Assembly: GCF_014648775.1 (NCBI RefSeq)
Contig: NZ_BMRT01000008.1
Span: 248,001-312,000 of the forward strand
Direction of reading: 5' to 3'
DNA length: 64,000 nucleotides
Origin: Streptomyces abikoensis
GTDB lineage: Bacteria > Actinomycetota > Actinomycetes > Streptomycetales > Streptomycetaceae
Of this stretch, positions 42,809 through 51,277 are shown in pieces. The notes beneath the pieces are model-generated. The model worked only from the letters and a program-made list of their open reading frames with translations, was not told the DNA's origin and searched no databases. The position numbers and the translations under genes were made by a program. The number at the start of each line of letters is the position of its first letter. Within the stretch, counting starts at the first letter, position 1.

Positions 42809-42843
42809 TTACCTTATTGATCAATAAGGTAACCCTTACCTTA
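42809..42843 (-). promoter_or_regulatory. Overlapping iron boxes (IdeR/DmdR type) upstream of bfd
   Basis: TAAGGTAACCCTTACCTTA (42825-42843) matches 18 of 19 positions of the actinobacterial iron box TWAGGTWAGSCTWACCTWA. It overlaps a perfect 24-bp palindrome at 42809-42832 with arms TTACCTTA and TAAGGTAA around TTGATCAA. Three half sites in alternating orientation allow more than one dimer. Confidence 0.88.
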
Positions 42844-42866
42844 CCCGGCCGGGTGGCCGAAAGACA

Positions 42867-42909
42867 ACGCCGTGGGGCGCGGATCACGTCGATCCGCGCC
42901 CCACGGCGT
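42867..42909 (-). terminator. Terminator after the DAHP synthase gene
   Basis: A 19-bp perfect stem with a five-base loop (ACGTC), 16 bases beyond the aroG stop. It separates aroG from the bfd promoter. Confidence 0.92.
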
Positions 42910-42925
42910 CTCGCTACAGATCTTC

Positions 42926-44275
42926 CTACTGGTCGCGGTACATCTCCGCGACGAGGAACGCCAGGTCCAGGGACTGGCTGCGGTTGAGGCGGGGGTCGCA
43001 CGCCGTCTCGTAGCGCTGGTGGAGGTCGTCGACGAAGATCTCGTCGCCGCCGCCCACGCACTCGGTGACATCGTCACCGGTGAGCTCGACGTGGATGCCG
43101 CCCGGGTGGGTGCCGAGGGCCTTGTGGACCTCGAAGAAGCCCTTGACCTCGTCCAGCACGTCGTCGAAGCGGCGGGTCTTGTGGCCCGAGGCCGCCTCGA
43201 AGGTGTTGCCGTGCATCGGGTCGCAGATCCAGGCCACCTGGGCACCGGAGGCGGTGACCTTCTCCACCAGGGTGGGGAGCTTCTCGCGGACCTTGTCCGC
43301 GCCCATCCGGGTGATGAACGTCAGCCGGCCCGGCTCGCGCTCGGGGTCGAGCCGCTCGATGAGGGTGAGCGCCTCCTCGGGCGTCGACGTCGGCCCGAGC
43401 TTCACCCCGATCGGGTTGCGGATCTTCGAGGCGAACTCGATGTGCGCCCCGTCCAGCTGCCGGGTGCGCTCACCGATCCACACCATGTGGCCCGAGACGT
43501 CGTACAGCTGCCCGGTCCGCGAGTCCACACGGGTCAGCGCGGACTCGTAGTCCAGCACCAGCGCCTCGTGCGAGGCGTAGAACTCGACGGTCTTGAACTC
43601 CTCCGGGTCCACCCCGCAGGCGTTCATGAAGTTCAGCGCGCGGTCGATCTCCCGGGCCAGCTGCTCGTAGCGCTGGCCGGAGGGCGAGGACTTCACGAAG
43701 TCCTGGTTCCAGGCGTGGACCTGGCGCAGGTCGGCGTAGCCACCGGTGGTGAAGGCGCGCACCAGGTTCAGCGTGGAGGCCGAGGCCTGGTACATCCGCT
43801 TCAGCCGCTGCGGGTCCGGCGTACGGGCCTCGGCGGTGAAGGCGAAGCCGTTGACCGAGTCGCCGCGGTAGGTCGGCAGGGTCACGCCGTCGCGGGTCTC
43901 GGTCGGCTTCGAACGCGGCTTGCTGTACTGGCCGGCGATGCGGCCGACCTTGACGACCGGCACCGAACCGGCGTACGTCAGCACCGCGCCCATCTGCAGG
44001 AGCGTCTTGAGCTTGTTGCGGATCTGGTCGGCGCCGACGGCGTCGAAGGCCTCGGCGCAGTCGCCGCCCTGCAGCAGGAACGCCTCTCCACGGGCGACGG
44101 CTCCCAGACGCTGGCGCAGCTGGTCGCACTCGCCCGCGAAGACGAGAGGCGGATAGGACTCGAGCTCGGCGATCACATCGCGCAGAGCCTCTTGGTCCGG
44201 CCAGTCAGGCTGCTGCGCCGCGGGCAGGGAGCGCCAGGTGTTGCCACCGGCGTGGATTTCAGCGTTCACGGTCAC
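42926..44275 (-). CDS. aroG: Class II 3-deoxy-D-arabino-heptulosonate 7-phosphate synthase
   Basis: A 449-residue first enzyme of the shikimate pathway (PEP plus erythrose 4-phosphate). LVFAGECDQLRQRLG, LLQGGDCAEAF (metal Cys C73), RIAGQYSKPRSKPTE, TRVDSRTGQLYDVSGHMVWIG, ICDPMHGNT and GGIHVELTGDDVTECVGG identify the plant-like class II type. The GTG at 44275 lies seven bases after TAATGT (44283-44288), so the message is probably leaderless. A GTG two codons later is an alternative. It is divergent from trpEG. Confidence 0.95.
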   Translation of the reverse strand: MTVNAEIHAGGNTWRSLPAAQQPDWPDQEALRDVIAELESYPPLVFAGECDQLRQRLGAVARGEAFLLQGGDCAEAFDAVGADQIRNKLKTLLQMGAVLTYAGSVPVVKVGRIAGQYSKPRSKPTETRDGVTLPTYRGDSVNGFAFTAEARTPDPQRLKRMYQASASTLNLVRAFTTGGYADLRQVHAWNQDFVKSSPSGQRYEQLAREIDRALNFMNACGVDPEEFKTVEFYASHEALVLDYESALTRVDSRTGQLYDVSGHMVWIGERTRQLDGAHIEFASKIRNPIGVKLGPTSTPEEALTLIERLDPEREPGRLTFITRMGADKVREKLPTLVEKVTASGAQVAWICDPMHGNTFEAASGHKTRRFDDVLDEVKGFFEVHKALGTHPGGIHVELTGDDVTECVGGGDEIFVDDLHQRYETACDPRLNRSQSLDLAFLVAEMYRDQ

Positions 44276-44385
44276 GCCCTCAACATTACGGGGTCGCGAC
44301 GGCGACCCAAGGGCCGGACCGGACTCTGAGACACGGACTGAGACGGATTCCCCGAAATCCGGCGACATCCCCGCCGATCGTCGGG

Positions 44386-44391
44386 TACTGT
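44386..44391 (+). promoter_or_regulatory. -10 element of the trp leader
   Basis: TACTGT followed by seven bases and the ATG of the leader peptide at 44399; no ribosome-binding site lies between, so the leader peptide appears to be translated from a leaderless message. Confidence 0.6.
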
Positions 44392-44398
44392 GCCGCCC

Positions 44399-44455
44399 AT
44401 GTACGTGCTCTCCAACCAGCTGTGGTGGTGGACCGCTCCTTCGGCGGCCCACTGA
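44399..44455 (+). CDS. trpL: Tryptophan operon leader peptide TrpL
   Basis: An 18-codon reading frame, MYVLSNQLWWWTAPSAAH, with three consecutive Trp codons. It is too short for standard gene calls. Ribosome stalling at the Trp codons would decide the folding of the following RNA. The TGGTGG of the Trp codons can pair with CCACCA at 44465-44470. It is followed by a hairpin terminator and the anthranilate synthase gene. Confidence 0.93.
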   Translation: MYVLSNQLWWWTAPSAAH

Positions 44456-44480
44456 CGCGCGTACCCACCAGCGCTCTCGC

Positions 44481-44506
44481 GAAGGCCGCCCAGAGGGGCG
44501 GCCTTC
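44481..44506 (+). terminator. Attenuator hairpin between trpL and trpEG
   Basis: An 11-bp perfect stem (GAAGGCCGCCC and complement) with an AGAG loop, 25 bases after the leader peptide stop and 57 bases before the anthranilate synthase ATG. Confidence 0.85.
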
Positions 44507-44563
44507 GGCGTCTGAAGGCGCCGGACGAGGGCCGTTCCTCCCCCACCAGGAAGGAACCCGCCC

Positions 44564-46453
44564 ATGTCCCGTACCGCCGCCCTCCTCGCCCGGCTCACCA
44601 CCGCCGGTCACCCGCCCTTCGCCCTGCTCCACCGCCGCGCCCCCGGGCACCCCGAGGGCGTCGTCGAACTGCTCAGCGGCCCGGTCACCGAGGTGGAGCA
44701 CCTGACCGGCATCCCGCTCCCGGCGGGACCGCCCGCCGGCGGCGCGCCCGTGCACGACGCGCTGGCCCTCGTCCCTTTCCGCCAGATCCGCGAGCGCGGC
44801 TTCGACGTCCGCGACGACGGCACGCCCCTGCTGGTCCTGCGGCCGGAGGAGACCCACGAGCTGCCGCTGGACGAGGTCCTCGGCGCGCTCCCCGCACACG
44901 AGGTGCGGGTGGAGGGCGGGGCCTTCGACGTGGCCGACGAGGAGTACGCGGAGATCGTCCGGCGCGTCGTCGAGGACGAGATCGGCACCGGCGAGGGCGC
45001 CAACTTCGTCATCCGCCGCACCTTCGAGGGCGAGATCCACGGCTTCCAGGCGCCCGACGCGCTGGCCCTCTTCCGCCGGCTGCTCATCCGCGAGCGCGGC
45101 GCGTACTGGACGTACGTCGTGCACACCGGCGAGCGCACGCTGGTGGGCGCCAGCCCCGAGGTGCACGTGCGGATGGCGGGCGGCACGGTCGTGATGAACC
45201 CGATCAGCGGCACCTACCGCTATCCCGCCGGGGGCCCGTCCGCCGACGACCTGCTCGGCTTCCTCCACGACCGCAAGGAGGTGGAGGAGCTCTCGATGGT
45301 CGTCGACGAGGAGCTGAAGATGATGTGCACCGTCGGCGACATGGGCGGTGTCGTCGTCGGCCCCCGGCTGCGCGAGATGGCCCACCTCGCCCACACCGAG
45401 TACGAGCTGCGCGGCCGCTCCTCGCTGGACGTGCGCGACGTGCTGCGCGAGACGATGTTCGCCGCGACCGTCACCGGCTCGCCCGTGCAGAACGCCTGCC
45501 GCGTCATCGAGCGCCACGAACCCCGCGGCCGCGGCTACTACGCGGGCGCCCTCGCCCTGATCGGCCGGGACGCGGGCGGCGCCCAGACGCTGGACTCGCC
45601 CATCCTCATCCGCACCGCCGACATCGACCGCCACGGCCGGCTCCGGGTCGGCGTCGGCGCGACGCTGGTGCGCCGCTCCGACCCGCACGGCGAGGTCGCC
45701 GAGACCCACGCCAAGGCGGCGGGCGTCCTGACGGCCCTGGGCGTGCGCCGAGGACCGGTACGCCCGGCGACGGCCCCGGACGTCCGGCTCGCCGACGACC
45801 CCCGGGTACGGAGCGCGCTGGACGCGCGCCGAGCCGACCTGGCCCCTTTCTGGCTGCGCATGCAGTCCGCCGACTCCGCCTCCGTGCTGAGCGGACACGC
45901 GCTGGTCGTCGACGGCGAGGACACCTTCACGGCGATGCTCGCCCATCTCCTGCGCACCTCGGGACTGACGGTGTCGGTGCGGCGCTACGACGAGCCCGGG
46001 CTGCGGGACGCGGCGCTGGGCCACGAGGGCCCGGTGGTGCTGGGGCCCGGCCCGGGGAACCCCTCGGACGCGGCCGACCCGAAGATGCGGACGCTGCGCG
46101 GGCTGGCGGGGGAACTGCTGCGGGGGCACCGGCACGGGCTGCTGGGCGTGTGCCTGGGACACGAGCTGATCGCGGCGGAGCTGGGGCTGGAGATCGTCCG
46201 GAAGGACGTGCCGTTCCAGGGGGCGCAGGAGCGGATCGACTTCTTCGGGCGGGAGGAGACGGTGGGGTTCTACAACACGTTCACGGCACGGGGGGACGCC
46301 GAGGGCGTGGAGGTGTGCGGGGATCCCGCGACGGGGGATGTCCACGCGCTGCGGGGGCCCGGCTTCGCGGGGGTCCAGTTCCACCCGGAGTCCGTCCTGA
46401 CGCTGAACGGGTCGGCGATCGTCGCCGAGCTGCTCTCCGCGGTGCGGGTCTGA
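44564..46453 (+). CDS. trpE: Fused anthranilate synthase TrpE-TrpG
   Basis: A 629-residue enzyme converting chorismate and glutamine to anthranilate. Residues 1 to about 430 are the chorismate-binding half (VGASPEVHVRM, NPISGTYRYPAGG, DEELKMMCTVGDMGG, ATVTGSPVQNA, YYAGALALIG). From about 445 comes the type I glutamine amidotransferase with C530 (GVCLGHE), H607 and E609 (VQFHPES). The residue after GH is Glu where Gln is usual. The Trp leader attenuator shows tryptophan control. The ATG follows AGGAAGG. Confidence 0.94.
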   Translation: MSRTAALLARLTTAGHPPFALLHRRAPGHPEGVVELLSGPVTEVEHLTGIPLPAGPPAGGAPVHDALALVPFRQIRERGFDVRDDGTPLLVLRPEETHELPLDEVLGALPAHEVRVEGGAFDVADEEYAEIVRRVVEDEIGTGEGANFVIRRTFEGEIHGFQAPDALALFRRLLIRERGAYWTYVVHTGERTLVGASPEVHVRMAGGTVVMNPISGTYRYPAGGPSADDLLGFLHDRKEVEELSMVVDEELKMMCTVGDMGGVVVGPRLREMAHLAHTEYELRGRSSLDVRDVLRETMFAATVTGSPVQNACRVIERHEPRGRGYYAGALALIGRDAGGAQTLDSPILIRTADIDRHGRLRVGVGATLVRRSDPHGEVAETHAKAAGVLTALGVRRGPVRPATAPDVRLADDPRVRSALDARRADLAPFWLRMQSADSASVLSGHALVVDGEDTFTAMLAHLLRTSGLTVSVRRYDEPGLRDAALGHEGPVVLGPGPGNPSDAADPKMRTLRGLAGELLRGHRHGLLGVCLGHELIAAELGLEIVRKDVPFQGAQERIDFFGREETVGFYNTFTARGDAEGVEVCGDPATGDVHALRGPGFAGVQFHPESVLTLNGSAIVAELLSAVRV

Positions 46454-46454
46454 G

Positions 46455-46476
46455 CCGCCGCTGACGCGGCGGTTTC
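46455..46476 (+). terminator. Terminator after trpEG
   Basis: CCGCCGC-TGAC-GCGGCGG followed by TTT, directly after the stop codon. One of the few hairpins here with a T-run. Confidence 0.8.
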
Positions 46477-46502
46477 CCCCATCCGCCCCCCGATTACCCG
46501 GA

Positions 46503-46516
46503 AACGTCATGACGTT
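46503..46516. repeat. 14-bp perfect palindrome AACGTCATGACGTT
   Basis: It lies alone in the 127-base gap between two converging genes, outside both terminators. Confidence 0.7.
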
Positions 46517-46540
46517 GCTGGGCGCCGGGCGGGCGGGTGG

Positions 46541-46572
46541 GGGAGGACCGCGCCGAAGGCGCGGAACCCCCC
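46541..46572 (-). terminator. Terminator after pfkA
   Basis: CCGCGCC-GAA-GGCGCGG (46548-46564) flanked by GGG/CCC arms that extend the stem with a small internal loop, nine bases after the pfkA stop. Confidence 0.8.
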
Positions 46573-46580
46573 ACGGCGGG

Positions 46581-47612
46581 TCAGCCGAAGAACGTCTTGG
46601 CCTCCTCGTAAAGAGACAGCGGCACGGTCTTCAACCGCGCCGTCGCGTCAGCCAACGGAACGCGGACGATGTCCGCGCCCCGAAGCGCGACCATCGTCCC
46701 GAAATCCCCGTCCCCCACAGCGGCGATCGCGTGCAGCCCGAACCGCGTGGCGAGCCACCGGTCGAACGCGCTCGGCGTCCCCCCGCGCTGCACGTGCCCC
46801 AGCACGGTCGTCCGTGCCTCCTTCCCCGTGCGGGACTCGATCTCCTTCGCCAGCCACTCCCCCACCCCGGAGAGCCGGACGTGCCCGAAGGAGTCCAGCG
46901 CGGCCGCACCCTTCAGGACCACGTCGCCGTCCCGCGGCATGGCCCCCTCCGCGACGACGACGATCGGCGCGTAGCTGGCCCGGAAGCGGGAGGTGACCCA
47001 GCCGCAGACCTCGTCGACGTCGAAGCGCACCTCGGGGACAAGGATGACGTTGGCGCCGCCCGCCAGGCCGGAGTGGAGCGCGATCCAGCCCGCGTGCCGG
47101 CCCATGACCTCGACCACGAGGACCCGCATATGGGACTCGGCGGTGGTGTGGAGGCGGTCGATGGCCTCGGTGGCGATGTTGACGGCGGTGTCGAAGCCGA
47201 AGGTGTAGTCCGTGGCGGAGAGGTCGTTGTCGATGGTCTTGGGCACGCCCACGCAGCGGACGCCGTACTCGGTACCGATCCGCGCCGCGACGCCGAGGGT
47301 GTCCTCGCCGCCGATGGCGATCAGGGCGTCCACCCCGTGCCCGGCGAGGTTCTCCGTGATGCGGCGGACGCCGTCGGGCTCCTTGAAGGGGTTGGTCCGG
47401 GACGATCCGAGGATCGTGCCGCCGCGCGGCAGGATGCCGCGGACCGCCGGGATGCCGAGCGGGACGGCGGAGCCGTGGAGGGGGCCGCGCCAGCCGTCCT
47501 TGAAGCCGATGAAGTCGTGACCGTGGTCCTGGACGCCCTTGCGGACGATCGCGCGGATGACCGCGTTGAGGCCGGGGCAGTCGCCGCCACCGGTGAGCAC
47601 TCCGATCCGCAT
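46581..47612 (-). CDS. pfkA: 6-phosphofructokinase (group III type)
   Basis: A 343-residue glycolytic enzyme phosphorylating fructose 6-phosphate. VLTGGGDCPGLNAVIRAIV, LGSSRTNPF, AIGGEDTLG, KTIDNDLSATDYTFGFDTAV, VVEVMGRHAGWIAL and LGHVQRGGTPSAFDR are in order. GGEDT and PKTIDND carry Asp and Lys at the positions (104 and 124 in E. coli) that in many enzymes mark pyrophosphate use. Related Streptomyces enzymes with these residues were nevertheless reported as ATP-dependent, so the donor cannot be read from sequence. Confidence 0.94.
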   Translation of the reverse strand: MRIGVLTGGGDCPGLNAVIRAIVRKGVQDHGHDFIGFKDGWRGPLHGSAVPLGIPAVRGILPRGGTILGSSRTNPFKEPDGVRRITENLAGHGVDALIAIGGEDTLGVAARIGTEYGVRCVGVPKTIDNDLSATDYTFGFDTAVNIATEAIDRLHTTAESHMRVLVVEVMGRHAGWIALHSGLAGGANVILVPEVRFDVDEVCGWVTSRFRASYAPIVVVAEGAMPRDGDVVLKGAAALDSFGHVRLSGVGEWLAKEIESRTGKEARTTVLGHVQRGGTPSAFDRWLATRFGLHAIAAVGDGDFGTMVALRGADIVRVPLADATARLKTVPLSLYEEAKTFFG

Positions 47613-47667
47613 GACACACCTTCCGTTCGCCGGGGGCCTCGAAGGCCGCCCGGCCGGGAACGCGCGG

Positions 47668-48339
47668 TCAGGCGTCGTCGAGACCTCGCTCTATCGCGTA
47701 GCGGACGAGCTCCACGCGGTTGTGCAGCTGGAGCTTGCCCAAGGTGTTCTGCACATGGTTCTGCACCGTCCGGTGGGAAATAACCAGCCGTTCGGCGATC
47801 TGCTTGTACGACAGTCCCTTGGCGACGAGGCGGAGGACCTCCGTCTCGCGGTCGGTGAGCCGCGGCGCGCCGGGCTCGTCGGGGGCGGCGGGGGCGGGGT
47901 CGGCGGCCAGCCTGCGGTACTCGCCGAGGACCAGTCCGGCCAGGCCGGGGGTGAAGACGGGGTCGCCGACGGCCGTGCGGCGGACGGCGTCCAGCAGCTC
48001 TTCCGCGCCGGCGGACTTCAGGAGGTAGCCGGTGGCGCCGGACTTGACGGCCTCCAGGACGTCGGCGTGCTCGCCGCTCGCGGAGAGCACCAGGACGCGC
48101 AGTTCGGGCCGGTCGGCGACGAGCTGCTTGCAGACGGCCGCGCCGGGCAGGCCGGGCAGGTTGAGGTCGAGGACCAGGACGTCGGGGAGGGCGGCCTGGG
48201 CCCGGCGCACGGCCTGGGGGCCGTCGCCGGCGGTGGCCACCACGTCGTACCCGGCGGCGGCCAGGTCGCGGGCGACGGCGTCGCGCCACATGGGGTGGTC
48301 GTCGACCACCATGACCTTCACGGTCTGTTCGCCACTCAT
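47668..48339 (-). CDS. NarL/LuxR-type response regulator (MacR-like)
   Basis: A 223-residue regulator. The receiver domain has D13-D14 and the phosphorylated D58 in VLVLDLNLPG. The C-terminal LuxR helix-turn-helix reads LTDRETEVLRLVAKGLSYKQIAERLVISHRTVQNHV. It overlaps the kinase gene by four bases. In S. coelicolor the pair next to pfkA (SCO2119) is MacRS (SCO2120/2121), a regulator of morphogenesis and membrane-protein genes; orthology is inferred from position and type. A perfect MacR-type box occurs at 28628-28643. Confidence 0.9.
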   Translation of the reverse strand: MSGEQTVKVMVVDDHPMWRDAVARDLAAAGYDVVATAGDGPQAVRRAQAALPDVLVLDLNLPGLPGAAVCKQLVADRPELRVLVLSASGEHADVLEAVKSGATGYLLKSAGAEELLDAVRRTAVGDPVFTPGLAGLVLGEYRRLAADPAPAAPDEPGAPRLTDRETEVLRLVAKGLSYKQIAERLVISHRTVQNHVQNTLGKLQLHNRVELVRYAIERGLDDA

Positions 48340-49565
48340 TTCCCGGCCTCGCTCCCCCGTGGGACTCTCAACTCGACTTCTGTGCCCTGACCGGGCACGG
48401 ACAGCAGCTCGGCGCTGCCGCCCAGGTCCCGCAGTCTGCCGCGGATCGACAGGGCGACGCCCATGCGCCCCTCCCGTTCGGCTGCCGCCAGCCGGCCCTC
48501 GGCGATGCCGGGCCCGTCGTCCCGCACGGTGACGATCACGGCGTCCGGCTCGTCCTCCAGCAGGATCCAGGCCCGCGCGCCGTCCCCGGCGTGCTCACGG
48601 ACATTGTCCAGTGCGGCGCCGACGGCGGCCGCCAGCTCCGCCGCCGCGGCCGCCTCCAGAAGGACGGGCGTGCCGGGCCCGGCGTAGGAGACGGCGGCTC
48701 CCGCGTGCGGTGCGAGCAGCGCGCCCAGGTCGCAGGGCCCCTCCGGGGGGCGTGGCGGGGTGCCTGTGGACCGTACGAGCTCGGCGTCCTCGGCGAGCTG
48801 CCGTGGTGTGCCCCGCGGGGGCACCAGACCGCCCGCGACCAGGGTGCGCAGGGCGATCTCCTGCTCGCCGGCCAGCCGGCCCAGCTCGGCCGCCTCGCCG
48901 CCGAGGGCCGCGCCCCGGCGCTGCACCATGGCGAGGACCTGGAGGACGCTGTCGTGGATGTCGCGGGCGAGGCGCTCGCGCTCCCGGGTGGCCGCCTCGA
49001 TCTGGAGGGCGCGGGCGAGGGTGCGCTCACTGGCACGGGCCACCTCCACGATGTAGCCGATGGCGATGCTGGAGACCCAGACCAGGAGCACGTTGTGGAC
49101 GGTGTCGCGGGCCGGGTGGCCGCGCTCGACGAGATTGGCGACGGCGACCAGCGTGGAGCCGACGGCCGCCCAGCGCCAGCCGCCCTTGATGGCCAGGCCC
49201 AGTACCGCGCCGCCCGTCCAGATGGACGGGAGGGTGGCCGCGCCTCCGTCGACGCGCTGGGCGGAGTCGACGACGGCGCTGAGCAGGACTCCGCCGAGCG
49301 CGATGCTCAGATCGGCGATCAGGAAGGACCTGGTGCAGCGTTCGGGGGCCGAGACCTTGTTCCAGGTCAGCAGCATCCACAGGGTGAGTACGCCCATGTA
49401 GAGCGCCGCACCGAGCGGGTGGGCGTACTCGTGGTAGTTGACGCAGAACAGGGCCAGCGCGTAGCCGAGCGTCAGGATGCGGTAGCCGGTGAGGGCACGC
49501 CACAGCGGCAGCTCCACCGACATCCGCACGGCACGCGGGCGCCCGGTGCCGGTGCGCTGTGTCAT
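48336..49565 (-). CDS. Sensor histidine kinase of the HisKA_3 family (MacS-like)
   Basis: A 409-residue membrane kinase. Five to six hydrophobic helices (about 25-175) form the sensor part. The HisKA_3 segment RERERLARDIHDSVLQVLAMV follows with phospho-acceptor H204. The ATPase domain has LDNVREHAGDGARAW (N box), VRDDGPGIAEGRL (G1) and GRMGVALSIRGRLRDLGG (G2). The N box and G boxes are complete, so it should be active. The stop overlaps the regulator start by four bases. M15 (49523) is a possible later start. Confidence 0.9.
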   Translation of the reverse strand: MTQRTGTGRPRAVRMSVELPLWRALTGYRILTLGYALALFCVNYHEYAHPLGAALYMGVLTLWMLLTWNKVSAPERCTRSFLIADLSIALGGVLLSAVVDSAQRVDGGAATLPSIWTGGAVLGLAIKGGWRWAAVGSTLVAVANLVERGHPARDTVHNVLLVWVSSIAIGYIVEVARASERTLARALQIEAATRERERLARDIHDSVLQVLAMVQRRGAALGGEAAELGRLAGEQEIALRTLVAGGLVPPRGTPRQLAEDAELVRSTGTPPRPPEGPCDLGALLAPHAGAAVSYAGPGTPVLLEAAAAAELAAAVGAALDNVREHAGDGARAWILLEDEPDAVIVTVRDDGPGIAEGRLAAAEREGRMGVALSIRGRLRDLGGSAELLSVPGQGTEVELRVPRGSEAGK

Positions 49566-49593
49566 GTGACGTGACCCCCCGAGGCCCGGGCGG

Positions 49594-50382
49594 CTACGCC
49601 CCGGGCTCGTCCTCCGTCTTCTCCGCCTTCTCCGTCGAGTCGGCCTTGTCGAGGCCGGCGGCCTTGGCCGCCTTCTCCTCCTCGGCCTTCTTCTTCGCCT
49701 CCTCCGCGATCTGCCGCTTGGCGGCGGTCGCGTAGATGTCGACGTACTCCTGGCCGGAGAGCTTCATGATCTCGTACATGACCTCGTCGGTCACCGAGCG
49801 GAGGATGAAGCGGTCGCCGTCCATGCCGTGGTAACGGCTGAAGTCCAGCGGCTTTCCGATCCGGATGCCCGGCCGGATCATCTTCGGCAGGACCTTCCCG
49901 GGCGGCTGCACCTTCTCCGTGTCGATCATGGCGACCGGGATCACGGGCGCGCCGGTGGCCAGCGCCACCCGGGCGAGCCCGCCCGGCTTGCCGCGGTAGA
50001 GACGGCCGTCCGGGGAGCGGGTGCCCTCCGGGTAGATGCCGAAGAGCTCACCGCGCTCCAGCACCTCGATACCGCTCTTGATCGCGGCCTCACCGGCACC
50101 ACGGGCACCGGAACGGTCGACCGGGAGCTGGCCGACGCCCTTGAAGAACGCCGCCGTCAGCTTCCCCTTGACCCCGGGGGAGGTGAAGTATTCCTGCTTG
50201 GCGATGAACGTGATCTTGCGATCCAGTACCGCGGGAAGGAAGAAGGAGTCCGAGAACGACAGGTGGTTGCTCGCGAGGATCGCGGGCCCCTCGGCCGGGA
50301 TGTTCTCCAAGCCCTCCACCCACGGCCGGAAGGCAAGCTTCAGCGACCCGCCGATGGACAGCTTCATTGCGCCGTAGAACAA
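49594..50382 (-). CDS. 1-acyl-sn-glycerol-3-phosphate acyltransferase (PlsC family)
   Basis: A 262-residue membrane-associated acyltransferase. The catalytic NHLSFSD (NHx4D box) and FGIYPEGTRS (substrate box) are present, with the PlsC spacing. It should acylate lysophosphatidate or a related lipid in phospholipid synthesis. The last 45 residues are a Lys/Glu/Ala-rich, probably helical tail. The start is TTG 50382, because AGGAGG lies seven bases before it; the first ATG, five codons later, is too far. The M. tuberculosis counterpart in this gene order is Rv2182c. Confidence 0.9.
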   Translation of the reverse strand: MFYGAMKLSIGGSLKLAFRPWVEGLENIPAEGPAILASNHLSFSDSFFLPAVLDRKITFIAKQEYFTSPGVKGKLTAAFFKGVGQLPVDRSGARGAGEAAIKSGIEVLERGELFGIYPEGTRSPDGRLYRGKPGGLARVALATGAPVIPVAMIDTEKVQPPGKVLPKMIRPGIRIGKPLDFSRYHGMDGDRFILRSVTDEVMYEIMKLSGQEYVDIYATAAKRQIAEEAKKKAEEEKAAKAAGLDKADSTEKAEKTEDEPGA

Positions 50383-50506
50383 CCGAGAACCTCCTGTGTG
50401 TGACGAGGAGACCTTAACCTGCCTACCCGCCGTGCGGCGCTCCGCGTAGGCTGAGGGCCAGACCCTCTCGTTGTCCGTTGTCTCGTTCCCTTGATCGGAG
50501 ATCCCG

Positions 50507-51277
50507 GTGCCGCTCCTCCCCGGAGCCGAGCCGTTCCGCCATGACGGCGGAGAGGTCGGCGTCCTCGTGTGTCACGGCTTCACCGGTTCCCCGCAGTCCG
50601 TAAGGCCCTGGGCCAATTATCTCGCGGAGCGGGGCCTGACGGTCTCGCTTCCCCTGCTGCCCGGGCACGGCACCCGCTGGCAGGACATGGCGATCACCGG
50701 CTGGCAGGACTGGTACGCGGAGGTCGACCGTGAGCTGTGGCGGCTGCGGGAGCGGTGCTCCCGGGTCTTCGTCTGCGGGCTGTCCATGGGCGGCGCCCTG
50801 ACGCTGCGCCTCGCGGCCCGCCACGGGGCGGCGGTCTCCGGCATCGTCCTGGTCAACCCGGCCAACAAGGTGCACGGCCTGGCCGCCCGGACCCTGCCGG
50901 TGATGCGCCACCTCGTGCCGACGACCAAGGGCATCGCCAGCGACATAGCCAAGCCGGGCATCGAGGAGACCGGCTACGACCGGGTGCCGCTCCACGCGGC
51001 GCACTCCTTCCGCGGCTTCCTGCGGAAGCTCGACACCGAACTGCCGCAGGTGACGCAGCCCTTGCTGCTGCTGCGCAGCCCCCAGGACCATGTGGTGCCG
51101 CCGGCCGACTCCGCGCGCATCCTGTCCCGGGTCTCCTCCCTGGACGTCACCGAGCGACTGCTGGAGAAGAGCTACCACGTGGCCACCCTGGACCACGACG
51201 CGGAGACGATCTTCGAGGAGACCCACGCGTTCATCAGCCGGCTCGCCGGCTCCCCCGCGGCGGCGTCCCATGGCTGA
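50507..51277 (+). CDS. Alpha/beta hydrolase, carboxylesterase-like
   Basis: A 256-residue hydrolase. VLVCHGFTGSPQSVRPWA holds the oxyanion region, the nucleophile is in VFVCGLSMGGAL, the acid is in LLRSPQDHVVPP, and the His is in SYHVATLDHDAE. This set resembles the Est30/monoacylglycerol lipase carboxylesterases of Gram-positive bacteria. The GTG follows GGAG. TAGGCT at 50447-50452 may be its -10. It overlaps the next gene by eight bases and is divergent from the acyltransferase, which may hint at lipid turnover. Confidence 0.88.
   Translation: MPLLPGAEPFRHDGGEVGVLVCHGFTGSPQSVRPWANYLAERGLTVSLPLLPGHGTRWQDMAITGWQDWYAEVDRELWRLRERCSRVFVCGLSMGGALTLRLAARHGAAVSGIVLVNPANKVHGLAARTLPVMRHLVPTTKGIASDIAKPGIEETGYDRVPLHAAHSFRGFLRKLDTELPQVTQPLLLLRSPQDHVVPPADSARILSRVSSLDVTERLLEKSYHVATLDHDAETIFEETHAFISRLAGSPAAASHG

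Noticed and set aside
44276..46510. Long N-terminal extension of the DAHP synthase frame
   Set aside because: It runs antisense to trpEG and past the aroG promoter; the class II enzyme begins at 44275 with normal length.
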